Positions 5,365 through 5,880 of a stretch of 5,880 nt of DNA are shown here, piece by piece. The stretch is taken from positions 1-5,880 of the forward strand of contig URYK01000089.1 of assembly GCA_900552125.1 (NCBI GenBank), given 5' to 3'. Origin of the DNA: an uncultured Solobacterium sp. (lineage in GTDB: Bacteria; Bacillota_I; Bacilli_A; Erysipelotrichales; Erysipelotrichaceae). The notes beneath the pieces are model-generated. The model ran no database searches. It was not told the origin of the DNA and saw nothing but the letters and a program-made list of their open reading frames with translations. The translations under genes were made by a program, and so were the position numbers. Within the stretch, counting starts at the first letter, position 1. Each line of letters opens with the position of its first letter.

Positions 5365-5393
5365 AAAGAAGTTATTTATACCATATAAAAACA

Positions 5394-5434
5394 AATAGCC
5401 CCCAATATCTATAATGTAGATGTTGGGGGCTATT
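5394..5434 (-). terminator. Long perfect hairpin, terminator of the minus-strand remnant
   Basis: An 18-pair stem (5394-5411 with 5417-5434, one G-T wobble, core AATAGCCCCC/GGGGGCTATT) has a five-base loop. On the minus strand it is followed by TTTGTTTTTAT, a fair T-rich tail; on the plus strand only by CTTT. It most likely ended transcription of the LPxTG surface-protein gene now left as a remnant at 5590-5835, though it could act in both directions. Confidence 0.7.
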
Positions 5435-5446
5435 CTTTCAATGTTT

Positions 5447-5479
5447 TTTAGGGGTTATTTGTTAATTATAGCCCCTAAA
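5447..5479. repeat. Inverted repeat TTTAGGGG/CCCCTAAA
   Basis: TTTAGGGG (5447-5454) and CCCCTAAA (5472-5479) form an eight-pair stem around 17 AT-rich bases. No T-run follows on either strand, so it is not an ordinary terminator. It shares ATAGCCCC with the neighbouring hairpin at 5394-5434, so the two may be related. The rest of 5365-5589 holds no credible gene. Confidence 0.45.
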
Positions 5480-5589
5480 CACTGAATCAAAAAACTTTAA
5501 ATTTCATTATTAGGATGTTTTCGTAATATTAATACTATTTTTTTCTTTTCTTCCATCCACTCTTAGATAGTATACGGTAGATTGTTTAG

Positions 5590-5835
5590 TTAATCTTTCC
5601 ACTTTTTTCTGAAAGTCAGCCAACTGGTTAAACTTCCTAAAGCCAGTAATAAGACACCTAGAGCTGAAACAGAGCTTTCTGATTTTTCACTAGTTTGTGG
5701 TAAAGCTTCTATATTTTTAGAAAGAATTTTTTCTTTATCATTTACCAATGAAACTGTTTTTTTCTCATTAACATTAGTTTTAATCAATTGAGTTGGCTGC
5801 GTCGTATTTCCGCTACTGTTAGTTGTTGAATATAA
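5590..5835 (-). pseudogene. C-terminal remnant of an LPxTG cell-wall surface protein
   Basis: The minus-strand frame is open from 5835 (just after an in-frame stop at 5836-5838) to the stop at 5590, 81 residues. It ends in a sortase sorting signal: LPQTS (5689-5703), about nine polar residues, a hydrophobic span VSALGVLLLALGSLTSWL, and the charged tail FRKKWKD. Before it lies a Thr/Ser/Asn/Lys-rich spacer typical of surface-protein stalks. There is no signal peptide, no adhesin domain and no ribosome site; a TTG at 5787 is the only start-like codon. The full protein would be hundreds of residues, so this is a 3' stump. The motif has Ser where sortase A substrates have Gly (AGT instead of GGT), one base change that would impair anchoring. 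Its terminator is probably 5394-5434. Confidence 0.75.
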
Positions 5836-5837
5836 TT

Positions 5838-5871
5838 AACCCCATCTTAGCACAAGCCAAGGTGGGGTTTT
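5838..5871. terminator. Intrinsic terminator at the right edge
   Basis: AACCCCATCTT (5838-5848) pairs with AAGGTGGGGTT (5859-5869), eleven pairs with one wobble, over a ten-base loop. The plus strand continues with TTTT (5868-5871), the minus strand with TTAATTAT. No plus-strand gene precedes it, so it probably ends a minus-strand gene lying beyond the window. If so, the LPxTG remnant was left immediately downstream of an unrelated gene end. Confidence 0.65.
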
Positions 5872-5880
5872 AAGATACTT

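Noticed and set aside
5535..5589. Minus-strand stretch reading TIYRILSKSGWKKRKK, like a transposase helix-turn-helix
   Set aside because: It is only about 16 residues between stops with no partner sequence nearby, so the resemblance is likely chance.

Overview
The window is AT-rich Gram-positive DNA, most likely from Lactobacillus in the strict sense (gasseri/johnsonii/crispatus/helveticus group). This is judged from the low GC, strong GGAGG-type ribosome sites, T-tailed terminators, an IS66 element of Firmicute style, and the tail of an LPQTG-type sortase-anchored surface protein. No species is assigned. It looks like accessory DNA: a small phage-defence cluster, an insertion sequence and gene remnants, with no intact housekeeping gene.

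Layout. Positions 1-270 hold only two intrinsic terminators and a gene-poor stretch between them. Positions 346-1286 are a self-contained unit (promoter, TTG start, terminator) for an Abi_alpha/DUF4393-type protein. Immediately after its terminator lies the decayed 3' part of another gene (1290-1684), which keeps a HEPN-like R-x4-H motif and its own terminator. Positions 1765-2740 are an Abi_2 (AbiD/AbiF-type) HEPN gene with an extended -10 promoter. The 370 bp that follow have no protein gene but carry two promoter-plus-terminator pairs. Each would make a short structured RNA, at about 2758-2850 and 2973-3038.

Positions 3110-5364 are a 2255-bp IS66-family element with 22-bp terminal inverted repeats (21 of 22 match). 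It carries a 49-aa first ORF, tnpB and tnpC, plus a terminator-like hairpin between tnpB and tnpC. tnpC is split by a +1 frameshift at CCC-AGG. There is no 8-bp target duplication. Positions 5365-5880 hold two inverted repeats, a minus-strand remnant of an LPxTG protein whose motif reads LPQTS, and a last terminator.

How it fits together. The left half reads as a defence island under turnover: an Abi_alpha gene, a broken HEPN gene and an intact Abi_2 HEPN gene. The strongest candidate for an undescribed system is the Abi_2 gene with the small RNA encoded directly behind it. Its own consensus-like promoter sits across the abi stop codon, the RNA can fold in two exclusive ways, and it ends at a strong terminator. 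This is the arrangement expected of a HEPN RNase toxin controlled by an RNA antitoxin or guide. The RNA calls are made by eye from promoter, fold and terminator and have not been tested.
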